Positions 55,544 through 64,000 of a DNA stretch of 64,000 bases are shown one piece after another; the first letter of the stretch is position 1, and each line of letters starts with the position of its first letter. The notes beneath the pieces are model-generated. The model searched no databases and was not told the DNA's origin. It was given only the letters and a program-made list of their open reading frames with translations. This DNA comes from Candidatus Lernaella stagnicola (GTDB lineage Bacteria; Lernaellota; Lernaellaia; Lernaellales; Lernaellaceae), in the NCBI GenBank assembly GCA_030765525.1, contig JAVCCK010000016.1, positions 26,823 to 90,822 of the forward strand. Direction: 5' to 3'. Made by a program: the position numbers and the translations under genes.

Positions 55544-57175
55544 ATGAGTCTGCGACAAACCCTTCACCTCGTGGCCAAGGCCCGGACCAGGGAATTAGTC
55601 TTTCGCCTCGGGCGTGCTATGTCCTACTGCTTGCCCGCCGGCGGCTTGGCCGCGGTCGCGGCGACGTTCCTGTATTCTCTGGCCGTCATCTCACGTAGCG
55701 CATTGGTTGTCTCGATAGGCGTAATCGCCGCCGCGGTTCTCGTGGCCGCGGTCGTCTACGCCGCGTTTGGCGTATCGCTATCGCGCCTGGCCCGCCTGCT
55801 GGATCGCCGCGCCGGGCTCAAGGATCGCTTCACCAACGCGCTCGAATTCGCCGCGCGTCCGCAGCGCTCGCCGCTGATGGACCTGGCCATTGCCGACGCC
55901 GAGGAAAACGCCGCGGCCACCAGCGCGCCCGCGCTCGTACCTGCCTGGCACGCAAGCAACTGGAAGCGGCTGGCGACTCTCGCGCTGCTTCTGCCGCTCA
56001 TCTATGCGCTGGCCGCGTTTCAATTGGCCGGGCTGTTCGACAAAGAGGAGCCTGATTTCCTGGGGTCGATCAAACCGCCGGTGCCCGCCGAATTGGCCGA
56101 GGATGGTTTCCGCGATCTGCCGGAAACGCCGATGATGCTGCCGGCGATATCGGGTTTTCGCGGCGCACTGGGCAACTGGCGGCAACGGCTGACCGAACTG
56201 CGCGAGCGAGCCCGCAAGTTGGCCCAGCAGAGGCCGAGTGAAGAACCGCAATTGCCCGAAACGATCTACCGCGAGGATTTGGCCCGAGCCGGCCGCAAGC
56301 GGGCGCCGCAGATTCTCGCCATCGACGGGCTGCCCGCCGTGCGGGAAACCGGCAACCTGCATCTTTCCGACGCGCGCGCCCTCGGCGATATCGACGGGCA
56401 GATCGACGTGTCGATGCAGCAGGCCTTCAACGAATTGGACCAGTCTTCTCTCGATGGCGACCCGCGCATCCAGGAGGTTGAGGAATACATCAACAAGCTC
56501 AAGGAAGAAGGTGCGAAGGGGCGGCAGCAGGGCAAGATGACGGGCTTGATGTCCGGCTTCGGCGCCAACGGACCCGACGCCGATCCGATGGGCGCGTTTC
56601 GTAACGCCACCCAGGGCGCACAGCAGGAGAGTTTCAACGAATTCTTGGAGCAATACGCCGCGCACCTCTCGCGCATGATTGACGCCAAGCGAGACGTCAA
56701 CGCCAAGCGCGCGGCTCGCCGTGGCCAACAACCGGGCGGCAAAAAGAAGCGTATTCTGGTCGCGGACCAGGGTCAGCAGTTGCCCGAGGACGCCGAGTTG
56801 CGCATGGTGAAAATGACCGACGAGATGCAGCAAGGCGTCAAGCTCGACGGCGATATCGGCCGGCAGATCAGTCCCACCGAAGGCAAGTCGAAAGCCGGAC
56901 GCGGCGGCGGCACGTTCCGCGGTGCGATCAAGGTGAAACACGAAGACGCGAACGGGCCGGGCCGCAAGGAAGTGTTGAAGGGCAAGCTGGGCGAAGGCAA
57001 AACCACGATGCAGATCCTGGAAGATGTCGAGGAAAACAATCGCGCGACGTACAACGAGCTGTTGGCCGATTATCGGAAAGACGCGTTGGAGCGGCTCAAC
57101 GACCCGACCATTCCGGCCTCGGTGAAAGCGTACGTGCAGCGATATCTGGCTTCTATCGGCTCGCAGAAAGAATAA
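55544..57175 (+). CDS. Membrane protein of the MoxR/VWA cluster
   Basis: A 543-residue protein. Two TM helices near the N-terminus (about 30-75), another near 150, then a long, charged, partly coiled-coil region with Gly/Lys-rich stretches. No family that I can name confidently; large membrane proteins of the DUF4175/DUF4159 sort occur in comparable clusters. It is the first gene of a set with DUF58, two VWA proteins and a MoxR ATPase. Its start has only a weak site. Confidence 0.65.
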   Translation: MSLRQTLHLVAKARTRELVFRLGRAMSYCLPAGGLAAVAATFLYSLAVISRSALVVSIGVIAAAVLVAAVVYAAFGVSLSRLARLLDRRAGLKDRFTNALEFAARPQRSPLMDLAIADAEENAAATSAPALVPAWHASNWKRLATLALLLPLIYALAAFQLAGLFDKEEPDFLGSIKPPVPAELAEDGFRDLPETPMMLPAISGFRGALGNWRQRLTELRERARKLAQQRPSEEPQLPETIYREDLARAGRKRAPQILAIDGLPAVRETGNLHLSDARALGDIDGQIDVSMQQAFNELDQSSLDGDPRIQEVEEYINKLKEEGAKGRQQGKMTGLMSGFGANGPDADPMGAFRNATQGAQQESFNEFLEQYAAHLSRMIDAKRDVNAKRAARRGQQPGGKKKRILVADQGQQLPEDAELRMVKMTDEMQQGVKLDGDIGRQISPTEGKSKAGRGGGTFRGAIKVKHEDANGPGRKEVLKGKLGEGKTTMQILEDVEENNRATYNELLADYRKDALERLNDPTIPASVKAYVQRYLASIGSQKE

Positions 57176-57274
57176 CCGGGCCGGTATCTGGTATCCGCCA
57201 TTGGCGGTATGTCGATTGTCACGGTTCGAAATATGGGTTGGCGCATTTAACGAAGTCCAGGGGGGAGTTCGCTT

Positions 57275-58153
57275 TTGGGCAAACTGTTTGACGAGGAATT
57301 CCTGAAGAAGCTGGAGTACCTCTACGTGCTGTCGAAGAAGCTTTTTGCCGGCAAGCAGCGCGCACAAACAAGGTCCAAGAAAATCGGCTGGGGTATGGAG
57401 TTCGCCGACTACCGCGACTACACCCCGGGCGACGATCCCCGCTACCTGGATTGGAATCTGTACGCCCGCGTCGGCACGCTGGTGACCAAGCTGTTCCACG
57501 AAGAGGAAAACCTCAACGTCTACTTCCTGCTCGACGCCAGCCTCTCCATGGATTACGGGCATCCATCCAAGTTCGAATACGCGAAAAAAGTCGCCGCCGC
57601 GCTCGGGTACGTATCGTTGTCGAACCTGGACACCGTGGCCATTCAGCCCTTCGGCGGCGAACTGCTGGCCCCGCTCGAACCCATTCGCGGCAAGGGCCGC
57701 GTGATGAAAATGTTCGAGTACCTCGAAAACCTGCCGCCCGCACCGCGCACCGACATCGCCAAGGCGGTCAGCGCTTTTGTCGCCAAGACCAAGACCAAGG
57801 GGCTGCTGGTGGTCATCTCTGATTTTTGGGATGAAGAGGGTTACGAGCGCGCCTTGAAAACCGCCTATTCGGCGGGCTTCGATTTGTCGGCCGTCTGCCT
57901 GCATCACGATTACGAGGCCGAGCCCAAATGGCGCGGCAACGTCACCATGGCCGACAGCGAAACCGGCAAGCGGCTGCAGGTGACCATTAGCAACCGCACG
58001 CTGAAAAAATATCATGCGGAATACGAATCCTACCTCGAACGACTGCGCACGGTGTGCCACGTGCTGCATTGCCACTATCTGTATGCGCGCACCTCGTTGC
58101 CCTTCGAGGACATGATCCTCAACGTCTTTCGCCAGGGGCATTTCATCAAATGA
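57275..58153 (+). CDS. DUF58 domain protein
   Basis: A 292-residue protein with the DUF58 signature FADYRDYTPGDDPRYLDW and a VWA-like metal site DASLS at about residue 88. TTG 57275 has GGGGGAG upstream. DUF58 proteins accompany MoxR ATPases and are thought to help assemble or mature membrane or metal-bound complexes. The stop overlaps the next start (ATGA). Confidence 0.9.
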   Translation: MGKLFDEEFLKKLEYLYVLSKKLFAGKQRAQTRSKKIGWGMEFADYRDYTPGDDPRYLDWNLYARVGTLVTKLFHEEENLNVYFLLDASLSMDYGHPSKFEYAKKVAAALGYVSLSNLDTVAIQPFGGELLAPLEPIRGKGRVMKMFEYLENLPPAPRTDIAKAVSAFVAKTKTKGLLVVISDFWDEEGYERALKTAYSAGFDLSAVCLHHDYEAEPKWRGNVTMADSETGKRLQVTISNRTLKKYHAEYESYLERLRTVCHVLHCHYLYARTSLPFEDMILNVFRQGHFIK

Positions 58154-60006
58154 CGGCGCACGGCATCAGTTGGGGAACCTTTGCCGCGCTCTACGGCGCG
58201 TTGGCGGCGGCAATCATCGTCATTTTCCTGCTGCGCCTGACGCGCCGGGGACGAGCGGTCAGCTCGACGTTGATCTGGGAAAAGGTTATCGGAGCGCGCC
58301 GCTCGCTGTGGCAGGAGATCGTCAGCCTCATCGTGCAGTTGCTGCTGATCCTCCTGATTTGCCTGGCGCTGGTGGACCCGCGGCCGCCGGCCGAAAACAT
58401 CACCCGGCGCTGGGTCGGCGTCGTATTCGACTCTTCCGAAAGCATGGCCGCGCGGCAGGACGACGCTTCCCGCCTGCGCCAAGCCGGCCGCCGTGCGTGG
58501 GAGTCGCTGGAAGCGCTGGACGAGACCGATCGCGTGATGATCGTGCGCGCCGGTTCCACTGTCGAGGCGCTCACGCCCTTTACCGGTAGCCAGAAGGAAA
58601 TCAAGAAAGCCCTGGCGGCTTTGGAAGCCGACGGCGTGCGGCCGCAGTTCAACGAGGCGGTTTCGTATGTGCTGTCGGCCTTCGACTACGCCGAGATCGG
58701 CGAAAACGACACCAAGCATTTATGGATTGTCACCGACCGGCCCGAAGACTTGAACGTGCCGCAAATCGACGGCGTGGATACGCGCGTGGTCACGACCGGC
58801 ACGCCGGCGGCGAACGTGGCGATCACCTCGTTTTCGGTGCGCCGCACGATGAACCTTTCCGCGTCCTACGATCTGATGGTCGAAGTGACCAACTACGGCG
58901 AGGCGAACGCCACGGCCAACCTGGCCATTTTCACCGAGAAGCAAACACTTGGCGTGCAGACGCTGTCGCTGGCGCCGAGCGAGACCTTCTTGAAAGTGTT
59001 CGGGCTGCCCTTCGAGGCCTCCGGCAAGCTGACGGCGCTGCTGCGGGAAATCGCCTTTGCGGGCGGTGCGGTCGACGCGCTGCGCTCCGACGACGCCGCC
59101 TTTGCCTTTGTGCCGCCGGTGCGCAAGGCCCGCGTCGTGCTGGTGAGCAACAAAAACGTCTTCCTCTACAACGCTCTGGCGTTGAATCCGGAGATCAGCC
59201 TCAACTCCTTGTCCCCCGGCGAGTACACGCACGCGATGTCCGTGGGCGCGGACGTGGTGGTCTTCGACCGCTTCGCGCCCAAGCAGCTCCCGGCGTGCAG
59301 CGCCGTGTATTTCGGCCCGGCGGGTGGCCCCTTCGCCAGCGCGGGGAAGAAAGAAGACCCGGCGATGACCAGTTGGGCCGATGGGCACCCGGTTTTGCGC
59401 CACGTCACGATGGACAAACTGACGATCGAGGAAACGCAGGTGTTTCAGCCGCAGGCGAAAGATGTCGTGCTGATGGGCCATTACGACAACGCCCTGATGC
59501 TGCTGCGCGAAAGCGAAGGGCGCTTCTTGCTGGGCGTGGGCTTTGATTTGGCCGCGACCGATTTCCCCTTGCAGTCGGCGTTTCCGATTTTCATGCACAA
59601 CGTCGTGCATGTCTTCTCGCGGCGGCCGGAAGGAGAGATCCGCACCAGCTATCAGATCGGCGAGCGCGTCGAATTGGCGGTGACCGCCGGACGCGAGCAA
59701 GTGGTGGTGAAGACGCCGCTGGACAAAAAAGAAGTGGCCCCGGTGCGCGCCGGTCAGGCTGTGTACCGCCCCGCCACACCGGGTTTCTATCAATACGCCG
59801 ACGCGGGCGCCCTACGGGTGTTTGCCGTCAGCTTGACCGAACCGGCCGAATCCGACCTGACCGTCGGCGAGGTCGTTGCGATGCCGGAAGTGAAACGTCA
59901 AACCAAAGCCGTCACGGCCGAGATATGGTGGCCGTGGCTGGTGTTGGCGGCGCTGTTACTCGCCGCCTTGGACACGGTGCTGTTTTTCTATGGGCGATTG
60001 GCTTGA
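58150..60006 (+). CDS. BatA-like VWA membrane protein (first)
   Basis: A 618-residue membrane protein. Two N-terminal TM helices (about 9-30 and 55-76), VWA domain with metal site DSSES near residue 94, a beta-rich region, and a C-terminal TM helix. ATG 58150 overlaps the DUF58 stop; the upstream in-frame extension has no hydrophobic start and overlaps DUF58 widely. Likely part of a membrane complex worked on by the MoxR ATPase. Confidence 0.85.
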   Translation: MTAHGISWGTFAALYGALAAAIIVIFLLRLTRRGRAVSSTLIWEKVIGARRSLWQEIVSLIVQLLLILLICLALVDPRPPAENITRRWVGVVFDSSESMAARQDDASRLRQAGRRAWESLEALDETDRVMIVRAGSTVEALTPFTGSQKEIKKALAALEADGVRPQFNEAVSYVLSAFDYAEIGENDTKHLWIVTDRPEDLNVPQIDGVDTRVVTTGTPAANVAITSFSVRRTMNLSASYDLMVEVTNYGEANATANLAIFTEKQTLGVQTLSLAPSETFLKVFGLPFEASGKLTALLREIAFAGGAVDALRSDDAAFAFVPPVRKARVVLVSNKNVFLYNALALNPEISLNSLSPGEYTHAMSVGADVVVFDRFAPKQLPACSAVYFGPAGGPFASAGKKEDPAMTSWADGHPVLRHVTMDKLTIEETQVFQPQAKDVVLMGHYDNALMLLRESEGRFLLGVGFDLAATDFPLQSAFPIFMHNVVHVFSRRPEGEIRTSYQIGERVELAVTAGREQVVVKTPLDKKEVAPVRAGQAVYRPATPGFYQYADAGALRVFAVSLTEPAESDLTVGEVVAMPEVKRQTKAVTAEIWWPWLVLAALLLAALDTVLFFYGRLA

Positions 60007-62581
60007 ATACATAAGAGGGCTGTCCTTCGGCGCTCCGACCTACTTGGTCGTGTTGCTCACCCTTGGGGTGGGCGCGGCCATTGCGGGATTGGTGTGGATT
60101 TCGCGCCGCAGCCGGCTGATGCTGCGTCCGATCACCCGCATTCTCGTGGTGGTGGGCACGGGTGTGAGTTTACTCGCACTGGGCCTGGCATACGGTGAAG
60201 TGATTCACACCAAACAGGAAAAGCATCTGGCGGTCGCGCTTTTGGTCGACGGCTCGGCTTCGGTGCCCGACGCCGAACTGGAACGCGCGCGGCAGTGGGT
60301 GTCCCAGGCCTACGCCCAACGCGGCGACACATGGCTGCGCACCGTGGTTTTCTCCAAGGACACCCGTCTGCTGACCGCCGCCGATACCGCCCCGACGATC
60401 GACCGGCCCGACGATTCGCACGGCACCGACATCGCCGCCGCGGTCGGCCAGGCCATCGAACTGTTTCCCGAGAACCACACGCGCCGCCTCGTGCTGCTGA
60501 CCGACGGCAACCAAACCGAGGGCGACCTGGTCGGCCAAGCAGCCAGTGCCGCGGGGCACGGCGTGGAATTGCACGCCCTCATGCTCGGCACGCGCGACGA
60601 CCGCGACCTGTTCATTGAGGCGATCAATGTGCCGGCTGCGGCCCGGCCGGGCGAATTGGTCAAAGTGAGCGTGGTGATCGTGTCCAATTTCGAAACCCCG
60701 GCGCGGCTGCAACTGAGTTTCGCCGGCCGCTCGATCTTCAATGAGACAGTCGAGGTGAAACCGGGCCGGAACGTGTTCGAAACCGAAACCCGGGTGCGCG
60801 GCAAGCAGTCCGCGTCGTTCATCGCGACCGTCAACGCCGAAGGCGACATGCACGATGACAACAACAAGTTGTCGGCCTCGATGCGCGTGGCCTCGCAACC
60901 CAGCGTGGCGCTCTTTTCCGGCGATCTGGACCAGGACCTGCCGCTCGTGGAAGCCCTCGACGCGGCGCGCATCACCGTGCGGCCCGGCCGGCAATCGACC
61001 CTGCCGCGTAGCGCCGGCGCGCTGTATCCCTTCGACGTCGTGGTGCTTTCCGACTTGGATTACAAAGCCATGTCCGACGCGCAGCAAGCGGCGTTGATGC
61101 AATACGCCCGCGATGGCGGCGGCGGCGTGGTCGTGTTGGGTGGGGATAAGACCGGCGAGTTGGGCAAGAAGAAGACCGAGGAGCCGATCGAAAAAATGAT
61201 GCCGGTCCGCTTCAAAGAGAAGAAAAAGACCGAGCCGAACCCCGTGACGCTCGTGCTGGTGATCGACAAGTCCGCGTCCATGGCCCGCGAGCGCAAATTC
61301 GCCATGGCGGTCCGAGCCGCTAACGAAACCATCGACGCCCTGGCCGAACGTAGCCGGGTCGGCGTCGTGCTCTTCGACGACTTTCCGCGGTGGGCGGTCC
61401 ACATGCAAAAGGTGGGCGACGCCGAGAGCAAGCAAAAGCTGCAGGATAAATTGCGCTCCTTCGGCGTGGATGGCGGCACCTCGATTTATCCGGCGATCGG
61501 CGAGGCGTACAAGAAGCTCAAGGACGACAAGGCTAAGGTCAAGCACATCATTTTGCTCTCCGACGGTATTTCGCTGACCACCTTCGACCAGTGGGGCCAC
61601 CTCGTGGAATGGATGGGCGGCAAGCGGATCACCATCTCGACCGTGGCGCTCGGGAAGGAATCGGACCAGCCGCACCTGCGCAAGATCGCGGAGGTCGGCG
61701 GCGGGCGGTATTACTACACCGAAGACTTCACGCAGATCCCGCGCATCTTCCTGGAAGAGACGAAGAAGATCAGCAAAACCGGCGCGATCGAAAAGAAGAT
61801 CAAACCCGAACTGCTGAAAAAGGGCGACATGCTCGAAGGCCTGCCGCTGACCAATATCCCTCATCTCGCCGGTTACAACACGTCCGATCCCAAGCCGACC
61901 AGCGAGGTTTTCCTGACCGCCGAACGCGGCGAGCCGCTGCTGACGCGCTGGCGTTTCGGGTTGGGCCGCGTCACCGTGCTGGGCACCGACAGCGGCGCGA
62001 AGTGGGCCGCCGGGTGGCGCAAGTGGGGGCAATACGCGCCGATCATGGCGCATATCGTGCGCGGCACGATGGCCGACCTGGCGTTGCGTAATTACCGCAT
62101 CGAAGCGCGTAGCGCCGACGATTTCACCAACGTGAACGTCGACGCCACCGATCAGTACGGGAACTTCGTCAACGACCTGAAATTGACGCTCAAGGTTTCC
62201 GGACCCGATGATTTCGAGGGCGAAGTGGTGCTGTCGCAATCCCGGCCCGGCGGGTACGACGGGCGCTTCCAGGTGCCGCAGTTCGGAACCTATAGTTTGC
62301 GCGTGGTGCCCGAAGGCGGCGGCTTGATTCGCAGCCAGGGCGTGGGTCAAGTGAATTTGACGCCCCCGCCCGAATTCGTGGCCACCCGGCCCAACCGCGC
62401 GCTATTAACCCGCGCCACCGCCACCGGCGGCGGCAAACTTAACCCTTCAATCGAAGAAATTTTCGCTGTGCCGGAAGTCGAATACCCGCACCGCAAACCG
62501 CTTTGGAACGTGATGCTGTACGTTGCGTTAGGCAGCTTGTTGCTGACACTGCTGATTCGCCGCGGCATCCTGGGAGGATAA
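59990..62581 (+). CDS. Double-VWA membrane protein
   Basis: An 863-residue membrane protein. TM helices near 18-40 and 48-66, first VWA domain with metal site DGSAS near 87, a beta-sandwich region, second VWA domain with DKSAS near 425, a further beta region, and a C-terminal TM. Two VWA domains in a single chain suggest several ligand or subunit contacts. ATG 59990 overlaps the previous gene by 17 bp. Confidence 0.85.
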   Translation: MGDWLEYIRGLSFGAPTYLVVLLTLGVGAAIAGLVWISRRSRLMLRPITRILVVVGTGVSLLALGLAYGEVIHTKQEKHLAVALLVDGSASVPDAELERARQWVSQAYAQRGDTWLRTVVFSKDTRLLTAADTAPTIDRPDDSHGTDIAAAVGQAIELFPENHTRRLVLLTDGNQTEGDLVGQAASAAGHGVELHALMLGTRDDRDLFIEAINVPAAARPGELVKVSVVIVSNFETPARLQLSFAGRSIFNETVEVKPGRNVFETETRVRGKQSASFIATVNAEGDMHDDNNKLSASMRVASQPSVALFSGDLDQDLPLVEALDAARITVRPGRQSTLPRSAGALYPFDVVVLSDLDYKAMSDAQQAALMQYARDGGGGVVVLGGDKTGELGKKKTEEPIEKMMPVRFKEKKKTEPNPVTLVLVIDKSASMARERKFAMAVRAANETIDALAERSRVGVVLFDDFPRWAVHMQKVGDAESKQKLQDKLRSFGVDGGTSIYPAIGEAYKKLKDDKAKVKHIILLSDGISLTTFDQWGHLVEWMGGKRITISTVALGKESDQPHLRKIAEVGGGRYYYTEDFTQIPRIFLEETKKISKTGAIEKKIKPELLKKGDMLEGLPLTNIPHLAGYNTSDPKPTSEVFLTAERGEPLLTRWRFGLGRVTVLGTDSGAKWAAGWRKWGQYAPIMAHIVRGTMADLALRNYRIEARSADDFTNVNVDATDQYGNFVNDLKLTLKVSGPDDFEGEVVLSQSRPGGYDGRFQVPQFGTYSLRVVPEGGGLIRSQGVGQVNLTPPPEFVATRPNRALLTRATATGGGKLNPSIEEIFAVPEVEYPHRKPLWNVMLYVALGSLLLTLLIRRGILGG

Positions 62582-62583
62582 CG

Positions 62584-63567
62584 ATGACCGATTATAAAGC
62601 CCGTGTAGCCGAATTCGCCGATACCTTTAAGCAAGTGCGCGCCGAAGTCGGCAAGGTGATCGTCGGCCAGGAAACGGTCGTGCTCGACCTGCTCAAGACA
62701 GTTTTCGCCAACGGCCACGCTCTTATCGAAGGCGTGCCGGGGTTGGGCAAGACGCTGCTGGTATCGACGCTCGGCCAGGTGTTCGATTTGTCGACCGGCC
62801 GCATCCAGTTCACGCCGGATTTGATGCCGACCGACATCCTGGGCACCAACATGATTTTGGAAGACGCCGACGGCCGCAAGCGCTTCCAGTTCCAACACGG
62901 ACCGATTTTCGCGCAGATCGTGTTGGCCGACGAAATCAACCGCGCCACGCCCAAAACGCAGTCGGCGCTGCTGCAGGCGATGCAGGAACGGTCGGTGTCG
63001 ATCGCGGGCACGACCTTTGATCTGGAGCTGCCGTTTTTCGTGCTGGCCACCCAGAACCCGATCGAAATGGAAGGCACCTATCCGCTGCCCGAGGCGCAAA
63101 TCGACCGCTTCCTGACCAAGATCCAAATCGAATACCCGTCCCAGAAAGACTTGATGGCCATCCTCGATCAGACGACCGGCATCGAAACCCCCGCGGCGTC
63201 GCGGGTTATGGACGGCAAGCAGATTATCGCGGCACAGCAACTCGCCGCGCAGATCCCCGTGCCCGACCACGTGCGCGAAGCGGTGACCCACCTGGTGCTC
63301 GCCACGCACCCGGAAAGCGAGCTGTCGGGCGATAAAGTCAAAAAGTACGTGCGCTACGGCGCCAGCCCCCGCGGCGGCCAGGCGCTGCTGACCACGGCGA
63401 AGGTGTCGGCGCTGATCGACGGCCGCTACTCGGTGAGCATCGACGACGTGCGCGACGTGCTGCACATCTGCCTGCGGCACCGGCTGCTGCTTTCCTTCGA
63501 GGGCGAGGCCGAAGGCATGAACACCGACCACCTCCTCAATGAGGTCGCTGCGACGGTCCTAAAGTAA
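62584..63567 (+). CDS. MoxR-type AAA+ ATPase
   Basis: A 327-residue AAA+ ATPase. Walker A GVPGLGKT near residue 50, Walker B VLADEINRA near 114, and the family motif ATQNPIEMEGTYPLPEAQ. MoxR ATPases act as chaperones for VWA-containing complexes. ATG 62584 follows GGAGG. It is the last gene of this cluster, although moxR is usually first. Confidence 0.93.
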   Translation: MTDYKARVAEFADTFKQVRAEVGKVIVGQETVVLDLLKTVFANGHALIEGVPGLGKTLLVSTLGQVFDLSTGRIQFTPDLMPTDILGTNMILEDADGRKRFQFQHGPIFAQIVLADEINRATPKTQSALLQAMQERSVSIAGTTFDLELPFFVLATQNPIEMEGTYPLPEAQIDRFLTKIQIEYPSQKDLMAILDQTTGIETPAASRVMDGKQIIAAQQLAAQIPVPDHVREAVTHLVLATHPESELSGDKVKKYVRYGASPRGGQALLTTAKVSALIDGRYSVSIDDVRDVLHICLRHRLLLSFEGEAEGMNTDHLLNEVAATVLK

Positions 63568-63572
63568 AACCG

Positions 63573-63597
63573 CCAGGCAGTGCCAGGCAGTGCCTGG
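63573..63597. repeat. Inverted repeat with internal direct repeat after moxR
   Basis: CCAGGCA (63573-63579) and TGCCTGG (63591-63597) frame a direct repeat of caggcagtgc. It may act as a hairpin at the end of the operon, but no T run follows, so it is not a classic terminator. Confidence 0.5.
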
Positions 63598-63680
63598 ACC
63601 GGGTAAGACCCGGTGCTGGGACCGGGTGCATCCGACGACGTTGCCGTCACCGCGACCGCTCCCGTTGGTCGCTTTGCGAG
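63598..63680 (+). repeat. 83-bp repeat unit 1
   Basis: First of two adjacent 83-bp units, beginning with a small hairpin (ACCGGGT aag ACCCGGT). It carries the best match to the inverted copy at 26961-27016. Confidence 0.8.
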
Positions 63681-63763
63681 CCCGGGCAAGGCCCGGCGCT
63701 AAACCCGCGTGCATCGGGCGACGATGTTGTCACGGCGACCGGCGTCTTCGCCGTCTTTACGAG
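63681..63763 (+). repeat. 83-bp repeat unit 2
   Basis: Second, more diverged 83-bp unit; aligns with unit 1 end to end without gaps, about two thirds identical by eye. Confidence 0.7.
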
Positions 63764-63908
63764 TCACACACAAAACCGTAGGAGCCGGGGCGCCATAGGC
63801 TCACCGCCATCGGCGGGGAGGCTGTGCGGCTCAACCTTGCGTTCACCCGACCAGAGGCGCAAAGCGCCCCGCATATACGAATAATTAAAATAGGTGATAG
63901 ACCCGCCC

Positions 63909-63936
63909 TTGATTTTATATAGGGGGGGGGTAGAAT
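63909..63936 (+). promoter_or_regulatory. Promoter-like element with G9 tract in the spacer
   Basis: TTGATT (63909-63914), a 16-bp spacer whose last nine bases are all G (63922-63930), then TAGAAT (63931-63936). It points out of the window at the right edge. Confidence 0.45.
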
Positions 63937-64000
63937 GGGTTTTGTTGGATGCGGCGCGACGTAGATTTCCCACCTGATTTTTCGACAGCGAGTCCTTTCA

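Larger units (their letters stand above)
63568..64000. other. Non-coding, repeat-bearing right end
   Basis: 433 bp without a supported gene. It contains an inverted repeat just after moxR, an 83-bp tandem pair and a promoter-like element with a G9 spacer. A minus-strand 69-codon ORF here has no protein-like features. Confidence 0.6.

Noticed and set aside
55778..58141. 787-codon minus-strand ORF across the first two genes of the MoxR/VWA cluster
   Set aside because: Antisense to a DUF58 gene with clear motifs; no recognisable protein features.
60170..62350. 726-codon minus-strand ORF over the double-VWA gene
   Set aside because: Antisense shadow; His/Arg/Gly-rich, no motifs.
63764..63973. 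69-codon minus-strand ORF at the right end
   Set aside because: No ribosome site, no protein-like composition, and it crosses the G9 tract and the promoter-like element.

Overview
The window reads as a high-GC, Gram-negative chromosome. It has several outer-membrane lipoproteins, a TonB-dependent receptor, a TolC-type efflux operon, frequent GTG/TTG starts and tight ATGA overlaps. A kinase-like protein ends in a myxobacterial-type AgmX/PglI tail, and several lipoproteins carry a run of aspartates right after the lipobox cysteine. Together these suggest a deltaproteobacterial or myxobacterial-like lineage, probably uncultured. No rRNA or tRNA is present to fix the taxonomy, so this is an inference.

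Layout. 1-7 kb: envelope and signalling genes (poly-Asp lipoproteins, a zinc-ribbon/coiled-coil/RDD protein, a pseudokinase with an AgmX tail, a TPR lipoprotein, a DUF3108 protein). 7-14.3 kb: a complete TetR-regulated export operon (TetR, TolC, HlyD, two ABC ATPases, two ABC-2 permeases) with a readable promoter and operator. 14.3-22.8 kb: a TonB receptor and a series of lipoproteins, a transglutaminase-like protein, a degenerate sensor kinase, HEAT and DUF1573 proteins. 22.9-25.1 kb: a small operon ending in an acyl-CoA dehydrogenase. 25.1-31.3 kb: an accessory region rich in repeats, with an AT-richer hydrolase and an MmeI-like type IIG restriction-modification enzyme. That gene contains three full 92-bp palindromic repeats and one truncated copy, all read through in frame, plus an in-frame DUF559 endonuclease segment lying between repeats. 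31.3-35.3 kb: a proteostasis locus (clpB, a putative regulator, hsp20) with promoters and a palindrome. 35.4-44 kb: glutamate-type dehydrogenase, a two-component system, PanE-like reductase, a B12-binding radical SAM protein. 44.1-49.5 kb: a beta-oxidation-like operon (two thiolase-like proteins, an OB-fold DUF35 protein, acyl-CoA dehydrogenase, SDR). 49.6-55.3 kb: a solitary oligopeptide-type ABC ATPase, archease, histone-deacetylase-like amidohydrolase, SGNH-like membrane protein, S9 peptidase. 55.5-63.6 kb: a five-gene MoxR/von Willebrand-A cluster with moxR placed last. 63.6-64 kb: a non-coding tail with a tandem 83-bp repeat and a G9 tract inside a promoter-like spacer.

The strongest candidate for something new is the 25-31 kb region. 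A mobile-looking 92-bp repeat family has carried, or recombined around, a DUF559 nuclease domain and placed it inside a restriction-modification gene without breaking the reading frame. All four full-length copies of the repeat are exactly 92 bp. The three inside the gene lie in the same orientation and the same open frame. Everything here comes from reading the sequence; no homology search was run.
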